A stretch of DNA of 14,249 nt. It comes from CAZYPH01 sp964649095 (GTDB lineage: Bacteria > Bdellovibrionota > UBA1018 > UBA923). Positions 14,208 through 14,249 of this stretch are shown piece after piece. Each line of letters opens with the position of its first letter. The first letter of the stretch is position 1. The translations under genes and the position numbers were made by a program. The stretch is taken from positions 1-14,249 of the forward strand of contig CAZYPH010000056.1 of NCBI GenBank assembly GCA_964649095.1. The letters are read 5' to 3'. Under the pieces are notes generated by a model. The model did no database searches and was not told the DNA's origin. It saw nothing but the letters and a program-made list of their open reading frames with translations.

Positions 14208-14249
14208 TTATTTACGCGCCAAAAAATCTTCAGGGTTTGTCTCGTTTGT
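14208..14249 (-). CDS. Possible C-terminal end of a converging gene (partial)
   Basis: Reading the minus strand inward from the right edge gives thirteen codons ending in 'NPEDFLARK' and then TAA at 14208-14210. The acidic-hydrophobic-basic ending looks like an ordinary protein C-terminus, and the bidirectional hairpin 32 bases further on would terminate it. Another minus-strand frame is also open for about 20 codons here, and 13 residues are too few to identify a family, so this is tentative. Confidence 0.4.
   Translation of the reverse strand, partial: TNETNPEDFLARK

Noticed and set aside
1..14249. CRISPR arrays, tRNA or rRNA genes, insertion sequences, restriction-modification genes
   Set aside because: No regularly spaced repeats, tRNA-like cloverleaf, rRNA stretch, transposase or methyltransferase motif was found. 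The helicase core alone, without a methylase or nuclease partner nearby, is not enough to call a restriction or known phage-defence system.

Overview
The window comes from a Gram-negative bacterium of middling to moderately high GC. It carries an inner-membrane RND pump with part of its outer-membrane partner, a very large protein with an export signal, a chromosomal toxin-antitoxin pair and a fatty-acid beta-oxidation operon. The lineage cannot be fixed from the sequence alone. A Bdellovibrionota-like or other deltaproteobacterial-type genome is a guess from the overall style, not a demonstrated assignment.

Layout: (1) 1-3444, plus strand: the end of a probable TolC-family outer-membrane channel gene overlaps by 8 bases a complete 1073-residue RND permease; the periplasmic adaptor gene probably lies upstream of the window. 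(2) 3499-9831, plus strand: one uninterrupted 2110-codon gene. Its product starts with a convincing signal peptide, followed by a complete-looking set of superfamily 2 (DEAH) helicase motifs, then about 1400 residues of unrecognised, mostly helical sequence broken up by proline-rich linkers. It ends with a proline-rich, Arg-terminated tail. (3) 9835-10381, minus strand: a HigBA-like toxin-antitoxin pair, toxin first, with an unusual 77-base gene overlap. It converges on the giant gene with only 3 bases between the stop codons. (4) 10382-10543: a divergent regulatory region with two dyad symmetries. (5) 10544-14107, plus strand: a FadI-type thiolase and a FadJ/FadB-type trifunctional alpha subunit. 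Together they can carry out the hydratase, dehydrogenase and thiolysis steps of beta-oxidation. A strong terminator-like hairpin at 14137-14176 closes this operon. The last 42 bases may hold the end of a converging minus-strand gene.

The candidate for something undescribed is the giant gene. A helicase/translocase ATPase core behind a Sec-type signal peptide is contradictory in conventional terms, because the periplasm lacks ATP. Yet the mature protein contains a single cysteine in about 2077 residues, as expected for a protein living outside the cytoplasm; the cytoplasmic enzymes in the same window have ordinary cysteine content and the RND permease has none. The last quarter of the gene differs clearly in base composition, which hints at a mosaic origin. 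An exported nucleic-acid-acting effector, or a translocase anchored at the membrane, are the main hypotheses; neither is proved here.
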